In this document: piece by piece, positions 1-11,069 of the stretch
How the letters are laid out: the number at the start of each line of letters is the position of its first letter
How positions within the stretch are numbered: position 1 is the stretch's first letter
Source of the DNA: an uncultured Psychrobacter sp.
GTDB lineage: Bacteria > Pseudomonadota > Gammaproteobacteria > Pseudomonadales > Moraxellaceae
Length of the DNA stretch: 64,000 bases
Direction of reading: 5' to 3'
NCBI RefSeq assembly: GCF_947488565.1
Contig: NZ_CANKZC010000001.1
Coordinates: forward strand, 248,001 to 312,000
Translations under genes and position numbers: made by a program
Notes under the pieces: generated by a model
Told to the model about the DNA's origin: nothing
The model's input: the letters and a program-made list of their open reading frames with translations, nothing else
Database searches by the model: none

Positions 1-495
1 GGTAAACTGCTCCCAGCCTTTATTTTGATGGCTGTTTGGTTTACCTTCTCTAACCGTTAAAGAGCTATTTAATAATAGTACCCCTTGCTGTGCCCAATAG
101 GTCAAATCACCATGTGCAGGGGGTTTGGTACCGATATCATCTGCCATCTCTTTAAGCAAATTGTTCAATGATGGAGGCTTTGGAATGGCTTTAGGTACAG
201 AAAACGATAGGCCCATTGCCTGTCCTGGACGATGGTAAGGGTCCTGACCTAAAATCACGACTTTCACTTGTGACAACGGCGTTAAATTAAAGGCATTAAA
301 CATCAGTTGTGCTGGCGGATAAATACTGTCATTCGACTGGTAAGATTCTTTTAAAAAAGCCCGCAAGTTATCCATATTCTCAGAAGTTAATTCATCTGCT
401 AATGCTGTTTTCCAATCTTCTGGCAGGCGTACATTGTCTAAAATCGCTTGTTTTTGTTCTGGGGTTTTTGTTGTCGGCTCATGGAACAGTTCCAT
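1..495 (-). CDS. ung: Uracil-DNA glycosylase (3' part missing)
   Basis: Removes uracil from DNA as the first step of base excision repair. The reverse-strand translation from an ATG at 495 gives 165 residues and runs off the left edge of the window, so the last third or so of the protein is absent here. The family-1 UDG water-activating motif GQDPYH is at residues 83-88 (catalytic Asp85), followed by the uracil-pocket region PGQAMGLSFSV. The segment GVLLLNSSLTV is at residues 138-148. The start is preceded by an AAGGAC ribosome site a few bases upstream. It is the only gene in the left 500 bases and is followed upstream on the same strand by clpA, with the clpA terminator between them. The leucine-loop histidine motif expected near the C-terminus lies outside the window. 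Family assignment is secure. Confidence 0.95.
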   Translation of the reverse strand, partial: MELFHEPTTKTPEQKQAILDNVRLPEDWKTALADELTSENMDNLRAFLKESYQSNDSIYPPAQLMFNAFNLTPLSQVKVVILGQDPYHRPGQAMGLSFSVPKAIPKPPSLNNLLKEMADDIGTKPPAHGDLTYWAQQGVLLLNSSLTVREGKPNSHQNKGWEQFT

Positions 496-632
496 AACAA
501 GTCCTTTCTTATTTATTATTAATCAGCTTAAAAAGTATATAACCATGCTATAAAAAGCATCCTACTTATTATATTAGCAAAATGTTATGCCAAATTTGTT
601 ATAAAGTATAGCAATCGCATAATCGAACATCA

Positions 633-660
633 CAAAAAAAACGGCTACCGAAGTAACCGT
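633..660 (-). terminator. Intrinsic terminator of clpA
   Basis: On the minus strand, ACGGTTACTTCGGTAGCCGT forms an imperfect stem with a TTCG tetraloop. A run of eight T follows directly (plus-strand positions 633-640). It lies 25-50 bases past the clpA stop codon, the expected place for a Rho-independent terminator. Confidence 0.8.
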
Positions 661-684
661 CTTTTATATAAAGAAAGAATGTTG

Positions 685-3258
685 TTAGCTTGCTAATGAC
701 TCAGAGTCTGAATGTGGTTCATGGGTTTCAACCACAGTTAGAATAATACGGCTATCCGCTGAACCTTTATCAGTTTGCATACTAGTACTTGATATGGCCT
801 CATCTTTATTCAACGAAACTTCGTTAGAAGTAGTGTCAGATTCCTCATCATGTTCCGGTTCTAGAGATATGTGTACCACTCCACCATTAACCAAATCACC
901 AAATAAGATCATGTTTGCCAATGGCTTTTTGATCTCATCTTGTATTAGACGCTGCATAGGACGCGCACCCATTAAACGGTCATACCCTTTATCAGCAAGA
1001 TAGTCACGTACCTCATCATCAATCTCTAAAGTGACTTGTTTGTCATCAAGCTGTACTTGCAGCTCTACTAAGAACTTATCAACAACTGAAATAACCACTT
1101 CTGTATCTAAAGGATTGAACTGAATGATCGCATCTAAACGATTACGGAACTCAGGCGTAAAGACTCGTTTTAGCGCCTCAGTATTGTCGCGACTGTGATC
1201 TTGTTGAGTAAAGCCCATAGATGAGCGACTGATACTATCTGCACCTACGTTGGTCGTCATAATAACAATAACTTGCTTAAAGCTAGCCACACGGCCGTTG
1301 TTGTCAGTTAGCGTACCGTGGTCCATGACTTGCAATAGTAAATTGAAAACATCAGGATGCGCTTTTTCAATCTCATCAAACAGCAATACACAGTGCGGAT
1401 GCTGATTGATTTTTTCAGTAAGCAGACCGCCTTGGTCATAACCGACATAACCTGGCGGCGCCCCTATCAGACGTGAGGCTGTATGCGCCTCCATATACTC
1501 TGACATATCAAAGCGTACTAGCTCTACGCCCAGCAGGCTCGCTAACTGGCGCGATACTTCTGTTTTACCAACCCCTGTAGGACCTGCAAACATAAAGGAA
1601 CCAATCGGTTTTTCTGGCGCTTTTAGTCCTGCTCGTGACAGCTTAATAGCATCAGCAAGTGTAGCGATCGCTTCATCCTGTCCAAATACTAAATGCTTGA
1701 GATCACGATCTAAATGCTCAAGGATACTCTTATCATCACTGGAGACTGATTTGGGTGGAATGCGTGCAAGCTTAGCAATAATGGCTTCAATATCAGCAAC
1801 ATCAATTTTTATCGATGGCTTTTGATTATTGATCGTTTGCAAATCATCTATCGCTTTCGACTCGTCATCAGCTTTAGCAGTGGCTACCTCAGCTTGCATC
1901 TCATTGTCGTTATCAGACTTACTGGTATCAATACCTTCATGGTCTTTTTGGTTAATATCTTTTTCTAAATCCGCAATCAGACCATCTTCTGCATTGATAT
2001 CATTTGTATCGGGAATAATCCCTAAACGCTTATACGCGCCAGCTTCATCGATAACATCAATCGCTTTATCTGGTAAAAAACGCTCATGGATATGCTTAGA
2101 AGATAACTCTACAGCTGTCACTAATGCTTCATCAGTATATTCAACATTGTGAAACTCTTCATAACGTGGTTTAAGACCGCGTAAGATATCAATGCTATCT
2201 TCAACACTTGGCTCTTTTACATCAATTTTCTGGAAACGACGCGATAATGCATGATCTTTTTCGAATACTTGACGATACTCAGTAAAGGTGGTCGAACCGA
2301 CACAACGTAACTCACCATTTGCAAGTGCTGGCTTGATTAAGTTTGACACATCCATATTACTACTCATTGATGAACCTGCACCAATAATCATATGAATCTC
2401 ATCAATGAATAAAATCGCATTGGGTTTTTTCTTAAGCGCATCAAGTAATGACTTCATACGTTTTTCAAAATCACCGCGATACTTGGTACCTGCAATCAAC
2501 GCACCAATATCTAGACTATAGATAACGCAGCCATTTAGCGGTTTTGGGGCTTTTTCGTTGATGATAAGCCAAGCCAAACCTTCAGCGATAGAGGTTTTAC
2601 CAACGCCCGGCTCTCCAACTAACAATGGGTTATTTTTACGGCGACGACACAGTACTTGTGCAGTACGCTCAATCTCAGGGCCACGACCTATTAACGGATC
2701 GGTTTTGCCTTCTGCAGCACGCTGGTTTAGGTTACTTGCAAACTCTACTAATGGATCTTTGCTTGTTTTTTCTGAGGCGCTACGACGCTCGCCGCTAATA
2801 GAAGCACGCGGCTCAGACGGCTCATCCTTATCTTGTCCGTGCGAGAGATATTGAGTAAGCTCTAAGCGACTAATTCCTTGCTTTTTGAGCAAGTAGACTG
2901 CGTATGTATCATGCTCAGAAAACATTGAGACCAAAATGTCTGAACCTTCAACCAATCGACCACCACCGATAGATTGTACGTGAAAAATAGCCCGCTGCAA
3001 GATACGATCAAAGCTTTGAGTAGGCTGCGGTGATTGCTCCATGTCCACATCTATCGTTGGCGTATGCTTATCAATATAAGCTTCAAGCTCAGTACGCAGA
3101 TTTGAGACATTGGCATTACAAGCGGTTAAAGTGTTAGCAGCATGAGTATTCTCAAGAAGCGCTAATAACAGATGTTCAACAGTGAGATACTCATGCGACT
3201 TTTGGCGCGCAAGCGTCATTGCTAAACGCAAAGAGACTTCAAGGTGACGACTTAACAT
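685..3258 (-). CDS. clpA: ClpA, ATP-dependent Clp protease ATPase subunit
   Basis: HSP100 unfoldase that feeds substrates into ClpP. The order is an N-domain (about 1-145), then a first AAA+ module with Walker A GEPGVGKT (215-222) and Walker B FIDEIH (284-289). The second module has GPTGVGKT (559-566) and LFDEIEK (626-632), plus the arginine-finger region TPEFRNRLD. The tripeptide at the ClpP-docking (IGL-type) loop is MGF (681-683). At 857 residues it is about 100 longer than E. coli ClpA. The excess is an acidic insert between the two ATPase modules (about 414-480) and a Ser/Asp/Glu-rich tail (about 800-857). The ATG is preceded by AGGAA at good spacing. The adaptor gene clpS lies upstream on the same strand but is separated by 581 bp, so clpA probably has its own promoter. 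Confidence 0.97.
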   Translation of the reverse strand: MLSRHLEVSLRLAMTLARQKSHEYLTVEHLLLALLENTHAANTLTACNANVSNLRTELEAYIDKHTPTIDVDMEQSPQPTQSFDRILQRAIFHVQSIGGGRLVEGSDILVSMFSEHDTYAVYLLKKQGISRLELTQYLSHGQDKDEPSEPRASISGERRSASEKTSKDPLVEFASNLNQRAAEGKTDPLIGRGPEIERTAQVLCRRRKNNPLLVGEPGVGKTSIAEGLAWLIINEKAPKPLNGCVIYSLDIGALIAGTKYRGDFEKRMKSLLDALKKKPNAILFIDEIHMIIGAGSSMSSNMDVSNLIKPALANGELRCVGSTTFTEYRQVFEKDHALSRRFQKIDVKEPSVEDSIDILRGLKPRYEEFHNVEYTDEALVTAVELSSKHIHERFLPDKAIDVIDEAGAYKRLGIIPDTNDINAEDGLIADLEKDINQKDHEGIDTSKSDNDNEMQAEVATAKADDESKAIDDLQTINNQKPSIKIDVADIEAIIAKLARIPPKSVSSDDKSILEHLDRDLKHLVFGQDEAIATLADAIKLSRAGLKAPEKPIGSFMFAGPTGVGKTEVSRQLASLLGVELVRFDMSEYMEAHTASRLIGAPPGYVGYDQGGLLTEKINQHPHCVLLFDEIEKAHPDVFNLLLQVMDHGTLTDNNGRVASFKQVIVIMTTNVGADSISRSSMGFTQQDHSRDNTEALKRVFTPEFRNRLDAIIQFNPLDTEVVISVVDKFLVELQVQLDDKQVTLEIDDEVRDYLADKGYDRLMGARPMQRLIQDEIKKPLANMILFGDLVNGGVVHISLEPEHDEESDTTSNEVSLNKDEAISSTSMQTDKGSADSRIILTVVETHEPHSDSESLAS

Positions 3259-3839
3259 AAGAAATTCCTACGGTTATACAACTCTTTATAATAATTTAAT
3301 AGCTTAATTGGTAAATCAGGGCAGCAAAAAGATTGTTCAAGGTCAAAACACAGCAATTATTAAAGCGGAACAGCTATAGACGTATTCATCCTTGCTACTA
3401 TTTAGCTTTATCACAACACGATCGTTATATATAGTCAATCTATTAACAGGTACTAAAATGTATCAAAGAGTATGGTGACTACGCATGATTAAATTCAAAA
3501 AATCTCTGTTGTCATATATAACCTACAGGTCATTTTAAATAAAAGCACGTTAAAAGTAGATTCTGACAAAAGATATGTCTAAACATAAGTCCTTATGTAA
3601 CAACAAAAAGAGGGGAAAACCTTAATGTTTTAAAGAACCAAACTAATATATGAATGAATAAGAGATGATGACGATTGACGAAGAAAAGTGATGTACGTAA
3701 ATGAATAGGTAATCTTTAGCGATAATATATATATGAGGTTAGCGTTGAATAAAATCAAGAGAGGGAGCAGTAAACTGAATAGGAAGATAGGCGCAATGTC
3801 GGCTAATAAGTAGCCTATGGGTGAATAGAACAGATTGCT
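3259..3839. other. Gene-free interval between clpS and clpA
   Basis: A 581-bp AT-rich stretch with no convincing open reading frame on either strand. It must carry the clpA promoter. Small inverted repeats occur near the clpS end: GGCTA/TAGCC around 3799-3813, and GAATAGA/TCTATTC at about 3824-3846, which overlaps the clpS stop. The second could be a weak terminator but has no T-run. I see no tRNA, repeat array or mobile-element end. Confidence 0.5.
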
Positions 3840-4253
3840 CTATTCGCCTTGATGGGGTTCGATTTGAGTCAGTAATGGGTAGCCTTCACGATGGGCCAAA
3901 CTATTCACTTTTTTAGCCTTAGTCTCAGCGATATCTTTAGGATAAATCCCAGCAATCCCCTTACTACTATTGTGAATAGTTAGCATAATTTCAACCGCTG
4001 AATCGATATTATGGCGAAACTCTGACTGCAAAATATATACAACGAACTCCATCGGCGTATAATTGTCGTTATACATAACCACAGCATACATGGGCGGCTT
4101 TGTTACTTCAGGCTCTGCAACCAATACATCTGCCTGTGGCGTTGTTTCACTTTCAGTATCATCATCTTGAGCACGATGACCAGCTGGCATATTGGGAAAA
4201 TGCCAGTCGGATACTGTAGGTTTAGGATGCGCTACTATTTGTTTTATGGTCAT
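3840..4253 (-). CDS. clpS: ClpS, N-degron adaptor of ClpAP
   Basis: Adaptor that delivers N-end-rule substrates to ClpAP by binding the ClpA N-domain. The core (about 54-137) carries NDNYTPMEF (62-70) and IHNSSKGIAG. Asn62, Asp63 and His94 have the same spacing as the N-degron pocket residues of E. coli ClpS (N34, D35, H66). The C-terminus has the typical PLLTQIE ending. The 137-residue length exceeds the usual ~106 because of a disordered N-terminal stretch of about 50 residues, part of which may be an over-long start. The annotated ATG has only a weak ribosome site, and no better in-frame ATG lies before the core except Met22. It sits upstream of clpA, the classic pairing. Confidence 0.94.
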   Translation of the reverse strand: MTIKQIVAHPKPTVSDWHFPNMPAGHRAQDDDTESETTPQADVLVAEPEVTKPPMYAVVMYNDNYTPMEFVVYILQSEFRHNIDSAVEIMLTIHNSSKGIAGIYPKDIAETKAKKVNSLAHREGYPLLTQIEPHQGE

Positions 4254-4386
4254 AATAAGGATAATTTCAGTAAAAATTCAATAAAAAATACATTAATAAC
4301 TTATTAAAAAGCATTAGTCGATACAAATTTTGCTTATAGCTTATGCAGATTAATGAAGCAGTAAGAAACCAGCCCATTTGCAGTAT

Positions 4387-5274
4387 TTATGGCTCAATTG
4401 GGCTTTGATCAACCTCTGGTAAATCCATTAACGACAAAGGCATACTGTCTACCATATTACCAAGCTTCCAATCATATAGTTGTTCGATCTGTTCATCACC
4501 TGCTTCTAAACTGAGTTTGACCTGTAAAGGTTTAAACCCATTAGGCATCACAAATCGACCACGAATACGAACAATACCTTCAATAGCATAACGAGCGGGA
4601 TCTAACGGTACGTCTACAAAGTTATCTTTGTCTTGTAGCGTCAACGTCACTTTTAAGCTTTTAGCAAGACCGTCTTCGCTAAGCATCCCTACATCAAAGC
4701 CGTATTCAAAAGCATTTTCAGGTAAAGGATCAATTTTAGCACCCAATACTTGTAGCGGCATGCCTCCTTGTTCAGCAATAACCTCTGCATATAAATCATT
4801 CAACTGCGAGGTTTGTCTATTGTCAACTTTTAAAGCTTGCTGCTTTTGACGCAGATCATCTAAATTTGCCAGACTAATAGTCAGCTCCTGCTTAGCTGTG
4901 GCTACCTGATTAGTCAGCACTTTATGACTGATACGTAAATCTTTGAGCTCGTTAGTAGCTTCTTTGCTATTAATCGTCGCCTGCTCAGTTTCTGTTTTTA
5001 GCGCATGATAACCACGTTGATAGCCGAGCTGATGCCCAAGCAATATAGCTATCGTTGCTGTTACCAGTATTGCTATCACAAACAATGCCAGCAGTAATGT
5101 CGATGCCCCTTGTTGACTGTTGCCAATACTTTGATTATGTTTTATACGATAATCCTTATTTAATGATGGCTGCAGCCACACATGGGTGACAGGCTGACGG
5201 TGTACAGATGCAGACGCATGACACGCTGATTGTGCTGACTGATAGCGCAAACGGGAGGCATTCTTAACACGCAT
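4387..5274 (-). CDS. Membrane-anchored coiled-coil protein of unknown function
   Basis: Not a gene I can name. The 295-residue product has a basic, polar N-terminus and one strong hydrophobic segment (about residues 60-82, rich in L/A/I/V). A predicted coiled coil follows (about 92-155, rich in E/K/Q/L), then a globular C-terminal domain of about 130 residues ending in acidic residues. This is a bitopic inner-membrane topology with the C-terminal part probably in the periplasm. The layout recalls the DUF6776-type proteins found near housekeeping genes in gammaproteobacteria, but I cannot confirm that without a profile search. It lies between clpS and argC on the same strand, with 112 bp to clpS and 153 bp to argC. 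Codon use matches the neighbours, so it looks native and real. Confidence 0.8.
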   Translation of the reverse strand: MRVKNASRLRYQSAQSACHASASVHRQPVTHVWLQPSLNKDYRIKHNQSIGNSQQGASTLLLALFVIAILVTATIAILLGHQLGYQRGYHALKTETEQATINSKEATNELKDLRISHKVLTNQVATAKQELTISLANLDDLRQKQQALKVDNRQTSQLNDLYAEVIAEQGGMPLQVLGAKIDPLPENAFEYGFDVGMLSEDGLAKSLKVTLTLQDKDNFVDVPLDPARYAIEGIVRIRGRFVMPNGFKPLQVKLSLEAGDEQIEQLYDWKLGNMVDSMPLSLMDLPEVDQSPIEP

Positions 5275-5427
5275 CTAAATGATATCTCTTAACAGTAAAG
5301 GCGAAATATTATAACGGAATTTAAAGTCAATACCTAGCATAGCGCTGTAAGCGTAATGACTTAACAGTAAAGTTTCTGTGATAAGCCACCACTATATCCT
5401 ATATAACATTTTTTTACCTAACAGGCT

Positions 5428-6495
5428 TTACGGTACAATTGGCGCTGCATTTAACCCTAACGTTTCATCAAATGCAAACATCACATTCATATTTTGTACT
5501 GCTTGTCCTGCTGCCCCTTTTACCAGATTGTCTTGTACTACCAGCACAGTTAACTCACCGCGTTCATTATCTTGATGTATCGCGATACGCAAACGGTTGC
5601 TAGCACGCACACTACGCGTATCAGGGTAGACACCATGAGGCAACACATCAATGAATGCTTCACCTGCATAGCTGTCTTCAAACTCCTGCTGCCAGTCGAT
5701 ACCAGCACCCGCCTCTGTAAGTGCCATGTGAATAGAGCTAAACATGCCGCGAATCATAGGTACTAAATGCGGTAAAAAACGTACCTGTTGTGAAAATTGA
5801 CTGACTAACAACTGTTCAATACCTTGTTCAATCTCAGGTAAATGACGATGGCCTCCAATACCGTAAGCCTTAAAGTTATCTGTCGTTTCAGCATAATTAA
5901 GCGCAAGGCTTGCTTGACGGCCTGCGCCAGACACGCCAGACTTGGCATCAATAACGATACGCGACTCAATCAAACGTACTGCTTGTTTGTTCTGCATTTC
6001 AATAATTGGCTTTAATCCTAAAATAGCCGTAGTCGGATAACAACCAGGGTTACCTACAATAAAAGCCTCTGCAAGTTTGTCACGATTTAGCTCAGGAAGT
6101 CCATATACTGCTGTCTTTAATAGCTCAGGACAGCTATGCGTCTGCTGATACCAATGTTCAAAATCTGCCAACGACTGTAAGCGAAAATCGGCCGCCAAAT
6201 CGATTACCTTCACGCCTGCTTGAGTCAATGCTGCGGCTTGCTTCATAGCGACTCCGTGCGGCGTAGCAAAAAACACCACATCGCATTTTTGTAAAGCATA
6301 TAGCGTCTCATCGCCCAAATCACTAAACACTAAGTCTGATATGCCACGTAAGCTTGGGAATATCTCATCAGCGCGCGTTCCAGCTTCACTTCTTGAAGTT
6401 AATAAATCAATAGACACCTTAGGATGTGCTGATAACAAGCGGATAAGCTCAATACCTGTATAACCTGTACCACCGACAATAGCTGCTGAAATCAT
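5428..6495 (-). CDS. argC: N-acetyl-gamma-glutamyl-phosphate reductase
   Basis: Third step of arginine biosynthesis: NADPH-dependent reduction of N-acetyl-glutamyl phosphate to the semialdehyde. The Rossmann motif GGTGYTG is at residues 8-14, the catalytic cysteine is Cys152 in GNPGCYPT, and the conserved His region GIGGHRHLPE is at 212-221. The length of 355 matches the long form of the family (about 345). The ATG at 6495 has a GGA-containing ribosome site 6-9 bases upstream. No other arg gene lies in the window, so the pathway is scattered, as is usual in this group. The assignment is secure. Confidence 0.97.
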   Translation of the reverse strand: MISAAIVGGTGYTGIELIRLLSAHPKVSIDLLTSRSEAGTRADEIFPSLRGISDLVFSDLGDETLYALQKCDVVFFATPHGVAMKQAAALTQAGVKVIDLAADFRLQSLADFEHWYQQTHSCPELLKTAVYGLPELNRDKLAEAFIVGNPGCYPTTAILGLKPIIEMQNKQAVRLIESRIVIDAKSGVSGAGRQASLALNYAETTDNFKAYGIGGHRHLPEIEQGIEQLLVSQFSQQVRFLPHLVPMIRGMFSSIHMALTEAGAGIDWQQEFEDSYAGEAFIDVLPHGVYPDTRSVRASNRLRIAIHQDNERGELTVLVVQDNLVKGAAGQAVQNMNVMFAFDETLGLNAAPIVP

Positions 6496-6608
6496 AAGGT
6501 GTCCTTTTATTTAATAATCATTAAATGCACTACACATCTTTGCGAAATATACTGTTTATTGGTACTGAAATTTAATCAATACACGCGTTAATTACTATCT
6601 AAATACGC

Positions 6609-7745
6609 TTAAATCTGATAATCATGCACAGCATCGATAAACACTTTGGCACGATCTGGGTTGACCCACTGAGTAATACCATGACCAAGGTTTGCTATGT
6701 AGCCTGTTTTGTCTCCACTAGCATAAGCACCATCTAGCATCATTTTGACTTCTGCCTGAATGGTCTCGGGCGAACCATATAGAGTAGCTGGATCCAAGTT
6801 ACCTTGAATTGCCTTACTACCTTGTAGCTTTTTATGCTTTTTAGTAAGATGACGCTGGCTTTCAGTCAAAACTTGACGTGCACGATCGAGCGGCATGGTC
6901 CAATCCAACCCTAAGGCATCAGCCTCACTGTCCGCTTGAATATCTAGCCAAAGACCACCCCCCTTGGTAAATAAGACCACTGGAATCTCCGGATGGCGTA
7001 TTTTTAGCTCTGCTACGATACGCTTGTTATATTGATGAGAAAAGTCTATAAACTGACGATGACCAAGCGCTCCGCCCCAACTATCAAATATCTGTAGAAT
7101 TTGCGCTCCAGCTACGACTTGCGCATCTAAATAGTCAATCACAGACATCGCTAACTTGTCTAATAACTGATGTAAAAATTCAGGATTACTGTATAAAAAC
7201 CCTTTTGTATAGCGATAATCTTTTGAGCTACCACCTTCAATCATATAAGTAGCAAGTGTCCATGGGCTACCAGAAAAACCAAATAATGGCACTTGTCCGT
7301 TCAACGCTTTACGGATGCTTGTCACCGCACGCATAACATAGTCAAGAGAATCGTTGACATCAAGCTTTGGCAATCTATCAAGATCTGCCTGATTACGAAT
7401 AGGATGTTTAAACTTAGGTCCTTCTCCAGTCTCAAAATACAAGCCTAAACCCATCGCATCTGGAATGGTTAGAATATCACTAAACAAGATAGCTGCGTCC
7501 AAATCATAGCGGCGCAGCGGTTGTAAAGTGACTTCCGTCGCTCGATCAGTGTCTCTGCACAAGCTCATGAAATCTCCAGCTTCTGCACGCGTTGACTTAT
7601 ACTCTGGTAAATAACGTCCAGCTTGGCGCATCATCCAGACAGGTGTGGTATCAATCGGCTCAAAACGTAATGCGCGTATTAGCCTATCATTTTTTAAAGG
7701 AGCAAATTCTGGCTGGGCTGTATTCGTGTTATTTGAGGCACTCAT
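6609..7745 (-). CDS. hemE: Uroporphyrinogen decarboxylase
   Basis: Decarboxylates the four acetate side chains of uroporphyrinogen III to give coproporphyrinogen III in haem synthesis. The N-terminal signature [15 protein letters not shown] and the substrate-binding segments [13 protein letters not shown] and FDSWGGALG are all present. I start it at the ATG at 7745 (product beginning MSASNN), because GGAG lies 8-11 bases upstream. An in-frame ATG eight codons earlier (7769) has no comparable site. This gives 378 residues, about 20 more than E. coli HemE owing to a short polar N-terminus. It stands between argC and proB on the same strand with gaps of over 100 bp, so it may be a single-gene unit. 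Confidence 0.97.
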   Translation of the reverse strand: MSASNNTNTAQPEFAPLKNDRLIRALRFEPIDTTPVWMMRQAGRYLPEYKSTRAEAGDFMSLCRDTDRATEVTLQPLRRYDLDAAILFSDILTIPDAMGLGLYFETGEGPKFKHPIRNQADLDRLPKLDVNDSLDYVMRAVTSIRKALNGQVPLFGFSGSPWTLATYMIEGGSSKDYRYTKGFLYSNPEFLHQLLDKLAMSVIDYLDAQVVAGAQILQIFDSWGGALGHRQFIDFSHQYNKRIVAELKIRHPEIPVVLFTKGGGLWLDIQADSEADALGLDWTMPLDRARQVLTESQRHLTKKHKKLQGSKAIQGNLDPATLYGSPETIQAEVKMMLDGAYASGDKTGYIANLGHGITQWVNPDRAKVFIDAVHDYQI

Positions 7746-7888
7746 GTATAAGTCTCCAAAAGAGTACAATACTCATATTGTAATTATCATTGTGAAAATA
7801 AAAAATTAGGAAGCGTCTATCTGTTGATAAATAATAAATAGTCGCGTTTTAATTAAAACGTGCGTATGAATCAAAACATACATATAGT

Positions 7889-7922
7889 GAATGCCATAAA
7901 GATGAAATCTATTATGGCATTC
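7889..7922 (-). terminator. Possible terminator or stem-loop downstream of proB
   Basis: A perfect 11-bp inverted repeat, GAATGCCATAA and TTATGGCATTC, with a 12-base loop, lies about 140 bp past the proB stop. No T-run follows on the minus strand, so it may be an RNA-end stabiliser or a Rho-linked structure rather than a classical intrinsic terminator. Confidence 0.45.
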
Positions 7923-8058
7923 GTTTTGAGCTTGAAAAATATAGTGATACTTGTTGCTACTTATGTAAGTAATCTTAACCAATGGTCAGTATTATTTATA
8001 GACTGGCTATGTATCTATTAACTATACTACCTAAGCTTGTCATTTTTAGCAGATATCA

Positions 8059-9231
8059 TCACATAGACAATGCTAAGTTATCACGATGCACCATAACCAC
8101 GCGTTCTTCTTTGTTGCCAAGGATTCTATCAAATTGTTCAGTACGCTCTCGAGCTACTCGGCGCGCATCGTTAGAAGAGAAGTTCATCTGCCCTACCGCT
8201 AAACGCTCACCTGTATCTTGATGAACAATTTCTACGACATCTCCTTCATCAAAATCACCGCGCACTTCTACCACCCCAACTGGTAACAAACTCCTGTTGT
8301 GCTCTACTAGTGCTTTAGCGGCGCCTGCATCAACGATCAAAGTACCTGACATACGTAAATGCGCGGCCAACCATTGTTTACGTGCAATAATTTTATCAGC
8401 ATCGTTGGTGGTTAATAGCGTACCGACAGCTTCACCAGATACCACACGAGTAATGACGTTATCAATAGCACCGCTGACGATTACAGTTGGACAACCGCCC
8501 ATTGCTGCAAGGCGACCAGCACGAATCTTAGTTAGCATACCGCCACGACCAAGCTTACCACCGTCACCTGCAATGTCAAAAAGATAGTCAGCCATCGCGC
8601 GCTCTTGGCGTATCATTTGAGCATCAGGGTTGTCTCGTGGGTTGTCAGTAAACACCCCATCTTGATCCGTCAAGATAATATATAAATCTGCATTGATCAT
8701 AGCCGCTGACATTGCACCCAATGTGTCATTATCACCAAACTTAATCTCATCAATCGTAATGGTATCGTTTTCATTAATAACTGGGAGCACATTCCACTCT
8801 AATAGCTGCGTCAGTGCACCAGTGGTATTCAAATAACGACTACGATTAGACAAATCATCGTGAGTTAATAATAGCTGAGAGCTTTGTATTCCGTGTTGAA
8901 TCAATGCTGACCACCACGTTTCAATCAAACCCATCTGACCAATAGAGGCACAAGCCTGCAATGCTGCAAGCTTTTTTGGCCGCTCATCAAGGTTCATTCG
9001 CACCACGCCTTCGGCAACTGCGCCTGACGATACCAATAGTACTTCAACGCCCTGCTTGTGCAATTTAGCAATCTGTTTGGCCCACTCATAAATAGCAGTT
9101 CGATCCAGCCCTCGCCCATTATTGGTTAATAACGATGAGCCAATCTTGACAACAACGCGCTGAATATCAAAATTACGATTTTGTTTGATAAACCTTGCCT
9201 CTTCGGTCGTTTGGTCTATGTCACCTGCCAT
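8059..9231 (-). CDS. proB: Glutamate 5-kinase with PUA domain
   Basis: First step of proline synthesis, phosphorylating glutamate. An amino-acid-kinase domain (KIGSSLLTNNG near the N-terminus, then LLVSSGAVAEG, INENDT, FGDNDTLGA and a GRGGMLTKIRAG loop) is followed by a C-terminal PUA domain from about residue 285. The start is set at the ATG at 9231 (product MAGDIDQ), which has AGGAG eight bases upstream. The longer frame to 9306 adds 25 hydrophobic residues without a ribosome site. The product is 390 residues, slightly longer than E. coli ProB. It follows obg on the same strand, a pairing common in gammaproteobacteria, with a stem-loop between the two. Confidence 0.97.
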   Translation of the reverse strand: MAGDIDQTTEEARFIKQNRNFDIQRVVVKIGSSLLTNNGRGLDRTAIYEWAKQIAKLHKQGVEVLLVSSGAVAEGVVRMNLDERPKKLAALQACASIGQMGLIETWWSALIQHGIQSSQLLLTHDDLSNRSRYLNTTGALTQLLEWNVLPVINENDTITIDEIKFGDNDTLGAMSAAMINADLYIILTDQDGVFTDNPRDNPDAQMIRQERAMADYLFDIAGDGGKLGRGGMLTKIRAGRLAAMGGCPTVIVSGAIDNVITRVVSGEAVGTLLTTNDADKIIARKQWLAAHLRMSGTLIVDAGAAKALVEHNRSLLPVGVVEVRGDFDEGDVVEIVHQDTGERLAVGQMNFSSNDARRVARERTEQFDRILGNKEERVVMVHRDNLALSM

Positions 9232-9344
9232 AAAAACTCCTGTAAATTGTGGGGGTTGATTTAAAAATAATAATAGATGATCTATTTTGTTGTATAAAGA
9301 CCTCATATAGTCTCATACACGACAACATCAAATTTGTATAAACG

Positions 9345-9387
9345 TTAGCAGAGAATATCAGCAAACACTACCGTTATCTTCTGCTAA
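9345..9387 (-). terminator. Stem-loop between obg and proB
   Basis: The inverted repeat TTAGCAGA / TCTGCTAA has a second, inner complementary segment and starts 6 bases past the obg stop. It lacks a clear T-run, so partial termination or transcript processing is as likely as full termination. Confidence 0.4.
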
Positions 9388-9393
9388 TACATT

Positions 9394-10671
<1,278 letters not shown>

Positions 10672-10813
10672 CTATATACTTAATTAGTCTACTAATCATC
10701 TACTTGTTAATCTATCTATCATTCAGTCACTAAATTGACTGGTATAAGTTGACTACTCATAAAATATACCTACCACAAAGCAAGCATGCTCTATAGTCAA
10801 ATTAGATACCAAT

Positions 10814-10851
10814 TAGTAGCGCTCTTATTATCTAGTAGCGCTCTTATTATC
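10814..10851. repeat. Perfect 19-bp tandem duplication
   Basis: TAGTAGCGCTCTTATTATC occurs twice, head to tail, at 10814-10832 and 10833-10851, in the non-coding interval between obg and gap. It looks like a recent slippage duplication. No further copies are evident nearby. Confidence 0.9.
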
Positions 10852-10929
10852 ATATAATAGAAATACGAAAAGTTTTTTATCACTTTTACGATCATTATAC
10901 CAGTAGAACCGTTGTGGATGTTATCAAAC

Positions 10930-10968
10930 AACAACACCCGATAACCAAACGGAATATCGGGTGTTGTT
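10930..10968 (-). terminator. Terminator hairpin downstream of gap
   Basis: A perfect 14-bp stem, AACAACACCCGATA and TATCGGGTGTTGTT, with an 11-base loop lies about 100 bp past the gap stop. The T-run is short and broken (TTGTTTGAT on the minus strand). The remainder of the 10609-11069 interval holds only the tandem repeat and the obg promoter region. Confidence 0.65.
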
Positions 10969-11069
10969 CTACACTGTAAGCCTGTTAGGCTGCTTGAGCT
11001 GTACTCATAAGCGATAACAATCAAAGTAGCTTAACAAAAGCTTACCCTCGTACCTCACATATACAGATG

